Below are positions 18,501-26,389 of a stretch of DNA of 64,000 nt, piece after piece; positions within the stretch are counted from its first letter, which is position 1; every line of letters begins with the position of its first letter. The position numbers and the translations under genes are program-made. Source of the DNA: an uncultured Bacteroidales bacterium (lineage in GTDB: Bacteria; Bacteroidota; Bacteroidia; Bacteroidales; Bacteroidaceae); assembly GCA_949297215.1 (NCBI GenBank), contig CASFRV010000001.1:558001-622000 (forward strand), read 5' to 3'. The notes under the pieces were generated by a model, which saw only the letters and a program-made list of their open reading frames with translations, was not told the DNA's origin and did no database searches.

Positions 18501-18937
18501 GTGAAAACGTCTTTTCCCACGGAGGTGACCAGTACACGCAACTTGTCAAAAGCTGCTTCGGGGCGGGGATATTTCTTTTTTACCGCAACAGCAGAAATCT
18601 GCAAATCTTCCGGCACCTTTTCGCCGTACAAGGCAGCCACAAAAGCAGCCAGATCGCCTGCATCGGCTCGAAAGGATGCCTCTTCGGGCGCCTCCTCGTG
18701 AGCCAGTATGCGCCGTGCCCGTCGCCGGAAACGGTCGGCCGGGTGATAATCGATGTGGCGGTGGCGACAAACGGCATACAAACGCGAAAACAATCCCGAA
18801 AAGTCGGCGTGCAGGTCGCAGGAAGCATCGATACAAAGCCGTTTAAGCAGATTATAAAGTTTTAAATAGCGAATTTCAAGCGGATAACGCCATGTATCGC
18901 GGATTTCATCAAAGATAGGTTCGGTATGCTCCTGCAT
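15593..18937 (-). CDS. Dna2-like PD-(D/E)XK nuclease / SF1B helicase
   Basis: A 1114-residue two-part enzyme. Residues about 310-380 form a RecB/Cas4-type nuclease (GLRGRLDVM, then VELKSG, then VLQMALYKEIL). The second half is an Upf1/Dna2-type SF1B helicase: Walker A GPPGTGKTS near 684, Walker B FDEASQM near 804, GDHKQLPAV, TVECFQGSQRDV and NVALTRARLQL. No Cys cluster for an Fe-S staple is evident. The start at 18937 is chosen because the upstream gene's TGA ends two bases earlier (TGA-T-ATG), giving coupling; longer frames would run into that gene. By family it processes flaps or ends in DNA repair; it may also belong to defence-type helicases. Confidence 0.8.
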   Translation of the reverse strand: MQEHTEPIFDEIRDTWRYPLEIRYLKLYNLLKRLCIDASCDLHADFSGLFSRLYAVCRHRHIDYHPADRFRRRARRILAHEEAPEEASFRADAGDLAAFVAALYGEKVPEDLQISAVAVKKKYPRPEAAFDKLRVLVTSVGKDVFTCVPAATPEADEMKVDASLHPDLTDLLENAVQLNLLNVEKHGEAFTAAYIIYEPDFLVDVSSLTACYRPFGSHPYNYLLAKFEPHRPTRPILLGNAANGFMDDCINETDGTPADFVTSIRRHFHESMLEYACTSDEIDASYFADAKLHFDNIRKTVRERLGSPEIGINPEAVLLEPTFICEALGLRGRLDVMTADHLRLVELKSGRADDFRRTEPRPREEHVLQMALYKEILHYNFGIPYDEISAFLFYSRYPVFFDERTPAAAIKRVLTLRNAIVHQERRLAKGDFRSMLPTFTEETINENRLDNKLYHNYLLPSIRAVVEPLQKMDSLEAEYFSAFLTFLEREQFTAKTNDNRPDSNRSFANLWSADLPSKMAAGDILPGLVLCETDDAETQETLVFSLPDYGNDFVPNFTPGEMVLLYERPDEQACVTNRQLFRAYVHKLSENELVLSLLYKQKNKHVFSAGKTYAIEHDSTDIVFAQNYRSLHALLTATPRRRDLLLGRRQPETFPSSPLLSHFEEPLAGVVGRAMSASDYYILVGPPGTGKTSVYIRGMVEEFLQRRAASAGGQAALLLSAYTNRAVDELCAMLEAIELPFYYVRIGAEQTCHPRFRSRLLSGAVNLQTRRDVRRFLTDAPIIIGTVATLTSHLELFSLKPFNMAIFDEASQMLEPQLLGLLTARHGQKDAIRRFVMVGDHKQLPAVVQLAPSETLVRSARLHEIGLFDLRNSLFERLHYLLQKWERRELIDEPERQGRMHADICAFASRFFYDGRLRPVPLAHQTGQLPFSRYETPLEAFAATTRMGFIDVDAPAYVANNKCNENEAEVAAALVAALLALHRKNGLPTDDLAGRVGIIVPFRNQIASIRRAVERCCPAPLADMTIDTVECFQGSQRDVIIFSTTVSSPYQLDLISTCRPVDGCLVDRKLNVALTRARLQLFVVGNGRLLAHNALYARLIAGCKRFDGGTLLHS

Positions 18938-18938
18938 A

Positions 18939-20171
18939 TCAATTCTTCTCCGTTTGTGTAAATTCGGGGTCATCCGGCCCGTATATCTTCGTACCCCGCG
19001 TGAAACGGTTCTCGCGCCGCGCACGACCCGGCTCCCTTCCGGCAGAAGGCACTTCGCCGCGAATGGAGGAGACTTGCCCGCCATACATGCGCCACCGCTC
19101 GACAACAGAAGCCACATAATCCGACGTTTCGCTCCCTATCATGTAGCCATACTTCACTATCGGGTCGCGGTAATACCGTTCCGAACTCAGCCCCCGGATG
19201 AAAAAACTGACATCTTCCCAGAGAAACGGGTTTTTCCCGTATTTGCGGGCCAGCGCCATTGCGTCGCGCACGTGATAGTAGCCGCCATTGTATGCGGCCA
19301 GCACGAATTTTACTTTTTCTTCACGGTTGCGGACGTCGCTGAAGCGGGCTGAAAGCTCTTTGATGAAGCGCGCGGCGGCTGCGATGTTTTCGGCGGGCGC
19401 GTGGATCTGTTCCAACGGCAGGCCCAAGTGTTTGGCCGTGGCGGGCATGATTTGCATGAGGCCTTTGGCGCCGGCCCACGAGACGGCGTTGGGGTCGAAG
19501 CCCGATTCCTGGTAGCACTGGGCGGCTATGAGGCGCCAGTCCCACCCGGTGAGGCGGGCGGCCGCGCGGAAGTGGTCGTCGTAGGTCGATATGAGCCCCT
19601 TCTCGCGGGAGATGTAGGGGGCACGCACCTTGCGCCTCACTTGCCGCCGTTCTTTCATCCGTGCTTTTTCTTCTTTCGCCACGGAGACGTTGATGCCGGC
19701 TGTGTACCAGCGGTCGAGTGCCTGCGCCAAATCTTCGGATGTGGCTTTTACAGCCCACGATGTGTGGCGGGCAGTGTCGCGCGCACCGGCCGCCCTGAAG
19801 CCTGCCGCGCGTATATAGGAAAGAGGCAGCTGCAACATGGCCACATCGGCGTCGGTAGAAGAGAGGAGCTGCCGCAGGGCGGCCGTGTCGCGGACGGTTT
19901 CGACGCGCAGCCGCAGCCCGGCGTGTTTGGCAAAGTTTTCGGCTAAGGCATACTGCATGCCCATGCCCCGCCCATGGTATTCAAAATAGGTTTCCGGTCC
20001 GGTGAGGGTTACGACGATGAGTTCGCCCGAAGCCTGTATCCTTTCGTAGTCGAAATGGCTCTCTGCCTGGGGGGCTTCCCCGGCGAAAGCTCCGTTGTCG
20101 GCCGGCTTCTCCTTGCCTGCGCAAGCCGATAGAAAGAAAATCAAACTTCCGATATATGCGTATAGCTTCAA
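18939..20171 (-). CDS. MltF-like membrane-bound lytic transglycosylase (lipoprotein)
   Basis: About 410 residues. A lipobox (FFLSAC) ends the signal peptide. Then comes an SBP_bac_3-like regulatory domain (GELIVVTLTGPETYFEYHGR to about residue 160) and an SLT domain with QCYQESGFDPNAVSWAGAKGLMQIMPATA, whose Glu in QESG is the catalytic acid; AYNGGYYHVRDA follows. It cleaves peptidoglycan strands at the outer membrane inner face. The start is uncertain: the promoter -7 box at 20189-20196 is downstream of the longest frame's ATG, so that ATG is not transcribed; a TTG at 20171 is the best remaining start and sits right before the hydrophobic segment. The coupled Dna2-like gene follows. Confidence 0.82.
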   Translation of the reverse strand: MKLYAYIGSLIFFLSACAGKEKPADNGAFAGEAPQAESHFDYERIQASGELIVVTLTGPETYFEYHGRGMGMQYALAENFAKHAGLRLRVETVRDTAALRQLLSSTDADVAMLQLPLSYIRAAGFRAAGARDTARHTSWAVKATSEDLAQALDRWYTAGINVSVAKEEKARMKERRQVRRKVRAPYISREKGLISTYDDHFRAAARLTGWDWRLIAAQCYQESGFDPNAVSWAGAKGLMQIMPATAKHLGLPLEQIHAPAENIAAAARFIKELSARFSDVRNREEKVKFVLAAYNGGYYHVRDAMALARKYGKNPFLWEDVSFFIRGLSSERYYRDPIVKYGYMIGSETSDYVASVVERWRMYGGQVSSIRGEVPSAGREPGRARRENRFTRGTKIYGPDDPEFTQTEKN

Positions 20172-20177
20172 ATTTCG

Positions 20178-20185
20178 TACTTTTG
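20178..20185 (+). promoter_or_regulatory. -7 box of the Dabb gene promoter
   Basis: TACTTTTG on the + strand, with a weak TATG at the -33 distance. It faces the - strand promoter box at 20189-20196 with only 3 bp between them. Confidence 0.5.
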
Positions 20186-20188
20186 CTG

Positions 20189-20218
20189 CAAAGGTACTGC
20201 GAGGAGCGCAATAGGCAA
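20189..20218 (-). promoter_or_regulatory. Promoter of the mltF-like/Dna2-like operon
   Basis: On the - strand TTG (20218-20216), 19 bp, then TACCTTTG (20196-20189). This is a full consensus promoter that overlaps head-on with the + strand box at 20178-20185. Confidence 0.65.
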
Positions 20219-20248
20219 AACAAAAACTTAAATTCAAAACTTTCAACC

Positions 20249-20548
20249 ATGGTCAAGCACATCGTTTTGTTCCAAGTGGATAAGAATCTGCCGGAGGAAA
20301 AAAGGAGAGAAGAGATGAGAAATTTCAAGGAGGGCATTGAAAAGCTCCCCAAGATCATAGAGTGCATCCGCCACATCGAAGTGGGGTTCAACGTCAATCC
20401 GGCCGAGGCGTGGGACATTTGCCTGAACGGCGATTTCGACACGATGGAAGACGTCGTGGCCTATGCAAACGATCCGCGCCACAAAGCGGTGGCCGGCGCG
20501 CTGAAGCCTTACCTGACGGGGCGGAGCTGCGTCGACTATGAGTGTTGA
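20249..20548 (+). CDS. Dabb-family (stress-responsive A/B barrel) protein
   Basis: A 99-residue protein beginning MVKHIVLFQV, with the typical Dabb pattern: an N-terminal strand with H and F, a helix with the polar charge-rich segment EEKRREEMRNFKEGIEKL, HIEVGFN and a late HKAVAGALKPYL. These are dimeric alpha-beta barrels; functions in the family range from stress proteins to small-molecule cyclases, so none is claimed. The ATG at 20249 fits the family N-terminus. It has a divergent promoter shared with the lytic transglycosylase gene and ends at a bidirectional terminator. Confidence 0.85.
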   Translation: MVKHIVLFQVDKNLPEEKRREEMRNFKEGIEKLPKIIECIRHIEVGFNVNPAEAWDICLNGDFDTMEDVVAYANDPRHKAVAGALKPYLTGRSCVDYEC

Positions 20549-20594
20549 GCCGACGGCTGCGAGCGGCCGGCACAGCAGATTGGGCCGAGACATG

Positions 20595-20641
20595 AAAATC
20601 CCTCCCGGGGATGCGCCGTGAGCGTTTCCCGGGAGGGTTTT
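20595..20641. terminator. Bidirectional terminator (Dabb gene / gdhA)
   Basis: CCCTCCCGGG-type 10-bp stem (arms 20600-20609 and 20628-20637) with A's before and T's after, so it can end both converging transcripts. Confidence 0.85.
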
Positions 20642-20667
20642 GCGTATGTCGCTGTCAGGCGGTGCTT

Positions 20668-22002
20668 TCAGACGAGCCCTTGCGCCATCATGGCCTGGGC
20701 CACCTTCATGAAGCCGGCCACGTTGGCTCCCTTGACGTAGTCGATGCTGCCGTCGGGGCGCGTGCCGTACTTGGCACACTGTGCGTGGATGTTTTCCATG
20801 ATCTGATGCAGCCGGTGGTCGACCTCCTCGGCCGTCCAGCTCAGCTTCTGTGCGTTTTGGGTCATTTCGAGCCCCGACACAGAGACGCCGCCGGCGTTGG
20901 CAGCCTTGCCGGGAGCATATAATATGCCTGCTTCCTGGAAAGCGTCGATGGCCTCGGGCGTCGACGGCATGTTGGCGCCTTCGCTCACGGCGATGCACCC
21001 GTTTGCCAGGAGCTGGCGGGCGTCGTCGCCCGTCAATTCGTTCTGCGTGGCGCTGGGCATGGCAATGTCGCACTTCTCGCCCCACGGACGTCCGCCGGGA
21101 ACATATTTAACGCCGTACTGCTCGGCATATTCGCGAATGCGGCCGCGATACAGGTTCTTCAGCTCCATGATATAATCGAGCTTAGCACGGTCTATTCCCT
21201 CGGGGTCGTAAATGTATCCGTCGGAATCGGACATTGTTACCACCTTGGCGCCCAATTCTATGAGCTTCTCGGCGGTATATTGCGCCACGTTGCCCGAACC
21301 GGAGATGGCCACGGTTTTCCCCCGTAGCTCAATGCCGCGGGTTTTGAGCATTTCGAGCAGAAAATAGACGTTGCCGTAGCCTGTGGCCTCGGGGCGGATG
21401 AGCGAACCGCCGAAATCGAGCCCTTTTCCCGTCAAAGTGCCGGTATGCTCGCGGGTGAGTTTCTTATACATGCCGTACATGTAGCCCACCTCGCGACCTC
21501 CGACGCCGATGTCGCCGGCCGGCACGTCGGTGTCGGGACCTATCTGACGCCACAATTCGAGCATAAAAGCCTGACAAAAGCGCATCACCTCGGCATTCGA
21601 CTTGCCGCGCGGACTAAAATCGGACCCGCCCTTGGCTCCTCCCATCGGCAGGGTGGTCAGCGAGTTCTTGAACGTCTGCTCGAAGGCCAGGAATTTCAGA
21701 ATGGACGGCGTCACCGAAGCATGAAAGCGGAGGCCGCCCTTATACGGTCCGATGGCGTTGTTGTGCTGCACGCGGTAGCCCATATTCGTGCGGACGGCGC
21801 CGCTGTCGTCCACCCATGTCACGCGGAACGACACGATGCGGTCGGGGATGCAGAGGCGCTCAATCAGGTTTGCCTTTTCAAATTCGGGGTGCTCGTTATA
21901 TACCTCCTCGATGCTCTCCAATACCTCCTGCACGGCCTGGTGATATTCTTTTTCGCCGGGAAAGCGGGATTTAAGATTGTCAAGTACTTCTGCTGCTTTC
22001 AT
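20668..22002 (-). CDS. gdhA: Glutamate dehydrogenase (hexameric, NADP-type)
   Basis: 444 residues. Converts 2-oxoglutarate and ammonia to glutamate. The catalytic Lys region is PMGGAKGGSDF, preceded by GPYKGGLRF; the dinucleotide fold has GSGNVAQYTAEKL. The family is the NADP-dependent class, judged from overall similarity to Bacteroides GdhA, but cofactor use should not be taken as proven. The start ATG follows a consensus promoter by about 50 bases. It is monocistronic: the terminator at 20595-20641 follows, and pyrD reads away from an upstream terminator. Confidence 0.94.
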   Translation of the reverse strand: MKAAEVLDNLKSRFPGEKEYHQAVQEVLESIEEVYNEHPEFEKANLIERLCIPDRIVSFRVTWVDDSGAVRTNMGYRVQHNNAIGPYKGGLRFHASVTPSILKFLAFEQTFKNSLTTLPMGGAKGGSDFSPRGKSNAEVMRFCQAFMLELWRQIGPDTDVPAGDIGVGGREVGYMYGMYKKLTREHTGTLTGKGLDFGGSLIRPEATGYGNVYFLLEMLKTRGIELRGKTVAISGSGNVAQYTAEKLIELGAKVVTMSDSDGYIYDPEGIDRAKLDYIMELKNLYRGRIREYAEQYGVKYVPGGRPWGEKCDIAMPSATQNELTGDDARQLLANGCIAVSEGANMPSTPEAIDAFQEAGILYAPGKAANAGGVSVSGLEMTQNAQKLSWTAEEVDHRLHQIMENIHAQCAKYGTRPDGSIDYVKGANVAGFMKVAQAMMAQGLV

Positions 22003-22056
22003 TTTTTATATCGCTGTTTTCGTTGATGATTGACTTTTCTGCGTCTGTTGGTGATG

Positions 22057-22086
22057 CAAAAGTAATATAAAAACCACTTTTAACAA
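22057..22086 (-). promoter_or_regulatory. gdhA promoter
   Basis: TTG (22086-22084), 19 bp, TACTTTTG (22064-22057) on the - strand; very close to consensus. Confidence 0.7.
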
Positions 22087-22245
22087 GGCAAAATGACGTA
22101 TTTTTATCATAAAAACAAGATAAAAGCGCGTCTATTTGCGTTTATACTGAATATTTGTATATTTAAAGGCCGCCCGGAATCGCATGAAGGGCGATGCCTG
22201 ACACCTTATTATAATATATAAGGTGGCGCAGGGAGCAAAAAAGCA

Positions 22246-22281
22246 GATGCCGAACGTGGCAAGGAAGCTACGTCCGGCATC
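22246..22281 (-). terminator. Terminator after pyrKD
   Basis: Twelve-nt arms (22246-22257 with 22270-22281) with one mismatch; reading on the - strand the stem is followed by TGCTTTTTTG. Confidence 0.75.
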
Positions 22282-22324
22282 GTCGTGCAGGCGGCCGCCG
22301 ACAGCGGGCGGCCGGTTGTGAAAA

Positions 22325-23236
22325 TCAGACTTGGAGCGTGCCGACTATTTCCTGCACGCTTGCGCAGCCGTTCTCGTCGAGCCAGCGGTCGATGCCCTGC
22401 ACCACTTTTACGCTGACCTGCGGGTCGAGAAAGTTGGCTGTGCCTATTTGTACCGCGCTGGCGCCGGCTATCAGAAATTCGAGCGCATCGGTGGCGTTTG
22501 AGATGCCGCCCAACCCGACTACCGGCACGCTGACGGCGCGTGCCACCTGCCATACCATGCGCAAGGCGACGGGTTTTACGGCGGGGCCGGAGAGTCCGCC
22601 CGTTCCGATGCTGAGCCGGGGCCGGCGCTTCTCAACGTCGATGGCCATGCCCATGAGCGTATTGATGAGCGATAGGGCGTCGGCTCCTTCGGCTTCGGCT
22701 GCGCGGGCTATCTCTGCGATGTCGGTCACGTTGGGCGAGAGCTTCACGATGAGCGTGCGCGGCCAGGCGGCGCGTACGGCCCTGACCACCGACGCAGCTC
22801 CCTCGGGCGTCACGCCAAACGCCATGCCGCCGTTTTTCACGTTCGGGCAAGATATGTTGAGCTCGATGGCCGGGATGCGGGGCAGGCCGGCCAGGCAGGC
22901 CGCACACTTGGCATAATCTTCGGGCGCCGAGCCCGACACGTTCACCACGATGTTTGTGTCGAAATGTTCTATTTCGGAATAGATGTGCTCGCAGAAATAG
23001 TGCACGCCCTTGTTTTGCAGCCCCACGCAGTTGAGCATGCCCGAGGCCGTCTCGACCATGCGTGGATAGTCGTTGCCTTCGCGCGGCTCGAGCGTGGTTC
23101 CCTTTACGATGATGCCGCCCAGCGCGGCGGGGTCGACGAAATCGGCAAACTCCGTGCCGTAGCCAAACGTGCCCGAGGCGGTCATCACGGGGTTTTTCAA
23201 GGCCATCCGGCCAATGTTTACTCTGAGGTCAGCCAT
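22325..23236 (-). CDS. pyrD: Dihydroorotate dehydrogenase B, catalytic subunit
   Basis: 303 residues. Oxidises dihydroorotate to orotate in pyrimidine synthesis, using FMN. Visible family features are [12 protein letters not shown] near the N-terminus, [22 protein letters not shown] with the Cys expected to be the catalytic base in class 1 enzymes, and the phosphate-binding VPVVGLGGI and AVQIGTANF. Its start overlaps the end of pyrK by 19 bases, so the subunits are coupled; together they form the NAD-linked class 1B enzyme. Confidence 0.95.
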   Translation of the reverse strand: MADLRVNIGRMALKNPVMTASGTFGYGTEFADFVDPAALGGIIVKGTTLEPREGNDYPRMVETASGMLNCVGLQNKGVHYFCEHIYSEIEHFDTNIVVNVSGSAPEDYAKCAACLAGLPRIPAIELNISCPNVKNGGMAFGVTPEGAASVVRAVRAAWPRTLIVKLSPNVTDIAEIARAAEAEGADALSLINTLMGMAIDVEKRRPRLSIGTGGLSGPAVKPVALRMVWQVARAVSVPVVGLGGISNATDALEFLIAGASAVQIGTANFLDPQVSVKVVQGIDRWLDENGCASVQEIVGTLQV

Positions 23237-24003
23237 TGCAGTTCCTTTATATTAAATACGGGGCCGTCGCTGCACACGCAGAAGTGGCCATTACGCGTTT
23301 TTTCCACACAGCACAGGCAGGCGCCCAGGCCGCAAGCCATCATGTTTTCGAGCGAAGCCTCGCAGGGTAGTCCGGCGGCATCGGCCAGACGGGCCACGGC
23401 CTGCATCATCGGCTTGGGGCCGCAGGTGGCCACGCCGTCGAAGCCACCTTCGCTCCATACGGGGTGAGCTGTCACGAAGCCCCGGCAGCCGCGCGAGCCG
23501 TCTTCGGTCGTTATGTGGAGCGTACCGAGCTGTTCGAACATTTCCGTTTGCAGCACGTCGGCAGCCGAACGTCCGCCCAGGAGAAACACGGGTTCGTGGC
23601 CGGCCTCGCGCAGGCATTTGCCGTAGTAGAGCAGGGGGGCCGTTCCCACGCCGCCGCCCACCAGCAGCAGGCGGCGCCCCTCACCGGCCGGGACGGTAAA
23701 GCCTCGCCCCAGCGGATAGACGCAATTGAGGCGCTCGCCCGGCCGCAGGCGCGACAGGCGGCGCGTTCCCTCGCCGACGGCATGCACGAGCAGCCAGAGC
23801 TCGCCTCGCGCGGTGTCTACATAATTGATAGAGATGGGGCGGCGCAGGAAGGTCGTGGGCGAGTCGTCCACCCTTACCTCGACAAACTGGCCGGGCTGCA
23901 TGGGCGGCAGGGGCCGGCCGTCGTCCGAGAGGCGCAGGACGACATAATCGGGGCGGGGGCTCTCAACGCCCGTCACGGTCAGGTCTGATACGAATTTTTT
24001 CAT
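23218..24003 (-). CDS. pyrK: Dihydroorotate dehydrogenase B, electron-transfer subunit
   Basis: 261 residues. Carries electrons from PyrD to NAD through FAD and a 2Fe-2S centre. FAD site: TFLRRPISI near residue 55. NAD site: [17 protein letters not shown] near 105. Iron-sulfur motif: CGLGACLCC followed by a further Cys about a dozen residues later, near 220-235. It leads the pyrK-pyrD operon and has an unusually GC-rich leader of about 135 bases between the promoter and its ATG. Confidence 0.94.
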   Translation of the reverse strand: MKKFVSDLTVTGVESPRPDYVVLRLSDDGRPLPPMQPGQFVEVRVDDSPTTFLRRPISINYVDTARGELWLLVHAVGEGTRRLSRLRPGERLNCVYPLGRGFTVPAGEGRRLLLVGGGVGTAPLLYYGKCLREAGHEPVFLLGGRSAADVLQTEMFEQLGTLHITTEDGSRGCRGFVTAHPVWSEGGFDGVATCGPKPMMQAVARLADAAGLPCEASLENMMACGLGACLCCVEKTRNGHFCVCSDGPVFNIKELQWLTSE

Positions 24004-24143
24004 AAACGTTTGTTTTCTGTCGGTTGTAGCCGCAGAGCGGCCCGCCTGTCACGCTCCGCTTGGGACGGGCGGTTGCACGGGGCAGCCGGGGAGGCCGGGC
24101 TGCGGCATCTCTGCCGGCCGGGGCCGCGCTGCGGATGGTGCAA

Positions 24144-24174
24144 CAAAATTACGATAAAAACCGCGCACGGGCAA
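24144..24174 (-). promoter_or_regulatory. pyrKD promoter
   Basis: TTG (24174-24172), 20 bp, TAATTTTG (24151-24144) on the - strand. Confidence 0.6.
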
Positions 24175-24413
24175 GCCTATTCCGCCACGCGCAAGCTTGT
24201 GCCTCGATTTTGCCGGCAGCCAAACGACGCAGCCGGCCGGCATACGGGCACAGGCAGCCGCGAAAGTTTTCAGTACAAATCGGCCTTGCTTCTGCCGCTT
24301 TTCGGTTAGGCCGAAACAAAGAAGCGCACATTTTCTTTCGCTCCGTTTTGATTAAGAATAAGACGGTTACGCATTCTGCGTTGAGAAAGGTCGTAAAAAA
24401 ACGCTTGCAAAAT

Positions 24414-24444
24414 TTTGTCGGTACGCCGGAAAACCGTACTTTTG
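24414..24444 (+). promoter_or_regulatory. Promoter of the tRNA-Val cluster
   Basis: TTTG (24414-24417), 19 bp, TACTTTTG (24437-24444). A full match to the Bacteroidota consensus, 21 bases before the first tRNA. Confidence 0.75.
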
Positions 24445-24465
24445 CATCGCTTTTGGGAAAAACAA

Positions 24466-24540
24466 GGGCGCTTAGCTCAGCTGGTTCAGAGCGTCTGCCT
24501 TACAAGCAGAGGGTCGGGGGTTCGAATCCCTCAGCGCCCA
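24466..24540 (+). tRNA. tRNA-Val(UAC), copy 1
   Basis: Cloverleaf with acceptor GGGCGCT/AGCGCCC, D arm AGCTCAGCTGGTTCAGAGC, anticodon loop CTTACAA (anticodon UAC, valine) and T arm GGGGGTTCGAATCCC. CCA is encoded right after it (24541-24543), unlike the other two copies. Confidence 0.97.
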
Positions 24541-24591
24541 CCAAGCGGAAATCCGCATCCCAGTTTTCCCGAAAGCCACATCCTGCGAAAG

Positions 24592-24666
24592 GGGCGCTTA
24601 GCTCAGCTGGTTCAGAGCGTCTGCCTTACAAGCAGAGGGTCGGGGGTTCGAATCCCTCAGCGCCCA
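24592..24666 (+). tRNA. tRNA-Val(UAC), copy 2
   Basis: Identical in sequence to copy 1 over its 75 bases. The bases after the discriminator are CCT, so CCA is not fully encoded. Confidence 0.97.
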
Positions 24667-24696
24667 CCTCTTCAAAGGGATGATGCCTCACTCCGA

Positions 24697-24771
24697 GGGC
24701 GCTTAGCTCAGCTGGTTCAGAGCGTCTGCCTTACAAGCAGAGGGTCGGGGGTTCGAATCCCTCAGCGCCCA
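24697..24771 (+). tRNA. tRNA-Val(UAC), copy 3
   Basis: Identical to copies 1 and 2. It is followed by CAG, so CCA must be added after transcription. The three genes are separated by 51 and 30 bases and share one promoter. Confidence 0.97.
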
Positions 24772-24951
24772 CAGCCGTCAAAACGGCGTTCTTTTGTTAC
24801 GTTCAAAGGCAAAAGAATATCTCATTCACCATAACATATTTTCGACGAAAGACGGTCCGATTCGGGTCGGTTGTTCTTTTCCCATACGGGGCCATGCCGC
24901 GCTCGCAACGGATTTAGCAGGCAGCAACGGCCGTAAATCAAGATTTTCCAC

Positions 24952-24959
24952 TAACTTTG
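24952..24959 (+). promoter_or_regulatory. purB -7 box
   Basis: TAACTTTG, 33 bases before the purB ATG. No clear -33 element. Confidence 0.45.
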
Positions 24960-24992
24960 CAAGTGCTTTCCTCACATAAAACATCGAAGGAC

Positions 24993-26339
24993 ATGAGTTT
25001 AGACAGATTGACTGCCGTTTCGCCCGTCGACGGCCGCTACGGTTCCAAAACCGAAGCCCTCGCGCCGTATTTTTCGGAATGGGCGCTGATGAAATATCGC
25101 ACCCGCGTCGAGATTGAATACTTCATCGCGCTGTGCGAGCTGCCTCTGCCGCAGCTGGCCGGCTTTCCGCACGACTTGTTCGGCGAGCTGCGCAAGATAT
25201 ATACCGGTTTTTCCGAGGCCGACGCCGCCCGCATCAAAGACATAGAGCAGGTGACCAACCACGACGTCAAGGCCGTGGAATATTTCATCAAAGAACGTTT
25301 CGATGCCCTGGGCGGGCTCGAAGCATACAAGGAGTTTATCCATTTCGGCCTCACCTCGCAGGACATCAACAACACGGCCTTTCCCCTGATGGTGAAAGAA
25401 GCGCTCGCCGAAGTCTATATGCCGCAGCTCAAAGAGCTCGTAGGGCAGCTGGAAGCCTATGCCGAGGCGTGGAAAGACATCCCCATGCTGGCACGCACGC
25501 ACGGACAGCCCGCATCGCCCACCCGGCTGGGCAAGGAGGTCGAGGTGTTTGCTTACAGACTGCGGCAGCAGATAACCCTGTTGGAGCAAACGCCGGTGAG
25601 CGCGAAGTTCGGCGGCGCCACGGGCAACTATAACGCCCACCACGTGGCCTATCCCGAAACCGACTGGCGGGCTTTCGGCGACCGCTTCGTAAAAGAAAAG
25701 CTCGGGCTCGAACGCGAGGCCTACACCACGCAGATAAGCAACTACGACAACCTGGCTGCCGTGTTCGATGCCTTGAAGCGCATCAATACGGTGGTCATCG
25801 ACCTCGACCGCGACTTCTGGCAGTATATTTCCATGGGATATTTCAAGCAGCAGATCAAAGCCGGCGAAGTGGGGTCGAGCGCTATGCCGCATAAGGTGAA
25901 CCCCATCGATTTTGAAAACTCCGAGGGCAACCTTGGCATCGCCAATGCGCTGCTGGAACACCTGAGCCACAAGCTCCCCATATCCCGCTTGCAGCGCGAC
26001 CTGACCGACTCGACCGTCATACGCAACATTGGCGTGCCCCTGGCCCACACGTCCATCGCTTTCCAAAGCACGCTGAAAGGCCTGCGCAAGCTCCTGCTCC
26101 ACGAAGAAGCCATCAAGGCCGATCTCGACAACTGCTGGGCCGTTGTGGCCGAGGCCATCCAGACTATCCTGCGGCGCGAGGGGTACCCCCATCCCTACGA
26201 AACGCTGAAAGCCCTGACGCGCACCAATGCAGCCGTCACGCACGAGGACATAGCCGGCTTTATCGACACGCTGAACGTGGACGAACGGGTCAAGGCCGAA
26301 CTCAGAAACATCACACCTTACAACTATACAGGCATCTGA
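24993..26339 (+). CDS. purB: Adenylosuccinate lyase
   Basis: 448 residues. Acts twice in purine synthesis (SAICAR to AICAR, and adenylosuccinate to AMP). The fumarase-superfamily signature SSAMPHKVNP is near residue 290; TSQDIN and ARTHGQPASPT supply the other conserved blocks, and PVDGRYGS at the N-terminus is characteristic of PurB of this class. The ATG at 24993 gives the usual MSLDRLTAVSPVDGRY start; an upstream in-frame ATG overlaps the promoter box and is rejected. Confidence 0.96.
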   Translation: MSLDRLTAVSPVDGRYGSKTEALAPYFSEWALMKYRTRVEIEYFIALCELPLPQLAGFPHDLFGELRKIYTGFSEADAARIKDIEQVTNHDVKAVEYFIKERFDALGGLEAYKEFIHFGLTSQDINNTAFPLMVKEALAEVYMPQLKELVGQLEAYAEAWKDIPMLARTHGQPASPTRLGKEVEVFAYRLRQQITLLEQTPVSAKFGGATGNYNAHHVAYPETDWRAFGDRFVKEKLGLEREAYTTQISNYDNLAAVFDALKRINTVVIDLDRDFWQYISMGYFKQQIKAGEVGSSAMPHKVNPIDFENSEGNLGIANALLEHLSHKLPISRLQRDLTDSTVIRNIGVPLAHTSIAFQSTLKGLRKLLLHEEAIKADLDNCWAVVAEAIQTILRREGYPHPYETLKALTRTNAAVTHEDIAGFIDTLNVDERVKAELRNITPYNYTGI

Positions 26340-26389
26340 TGCAGTAAAACGCGCCGCGAGGCGCATACACCTTAATTATTATCACCAAT

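Larger units (their letters stand above)
22003..22324. other. Intergenic region between gdhA and pyrD
   Basis: No gene is seen. It holds the gdhA promoter (22057-22086), an AT-rich stretch, a hairpin CACCTTAT/ATAAGGTG (22202-22209 with 22218-22225), and the pyrD terminator at 22246-22281. Confidence 0.6.
24004..24465. other. Intergenic region between pyrK and the tRNA cluster
   Basis: No convincing gene. From left to right: the GC-rich pyrK leader, which can pair CCCGCCTGTC-like and GACGGGCGG-like arms; the pyrKD promoter; a small TTTCGG/CCGAAA hairpin at 24300-24316; and the tRNA promoter at 24414-24444. Confidence 0.55.

Noticed and set aside
18938-19117. A 60-residue N-terminal extension of the Dna2-like helicase
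   Set aside because: It would lie entirely inside the lytic transglycosylase gene; the ATG at 18937 is coupled to that gene's stop.
24060-24834. Open frames crossing the tRNA-Val cluster
   Set aside because: Their repeated peptide is just the translation of the three tRNA genes.
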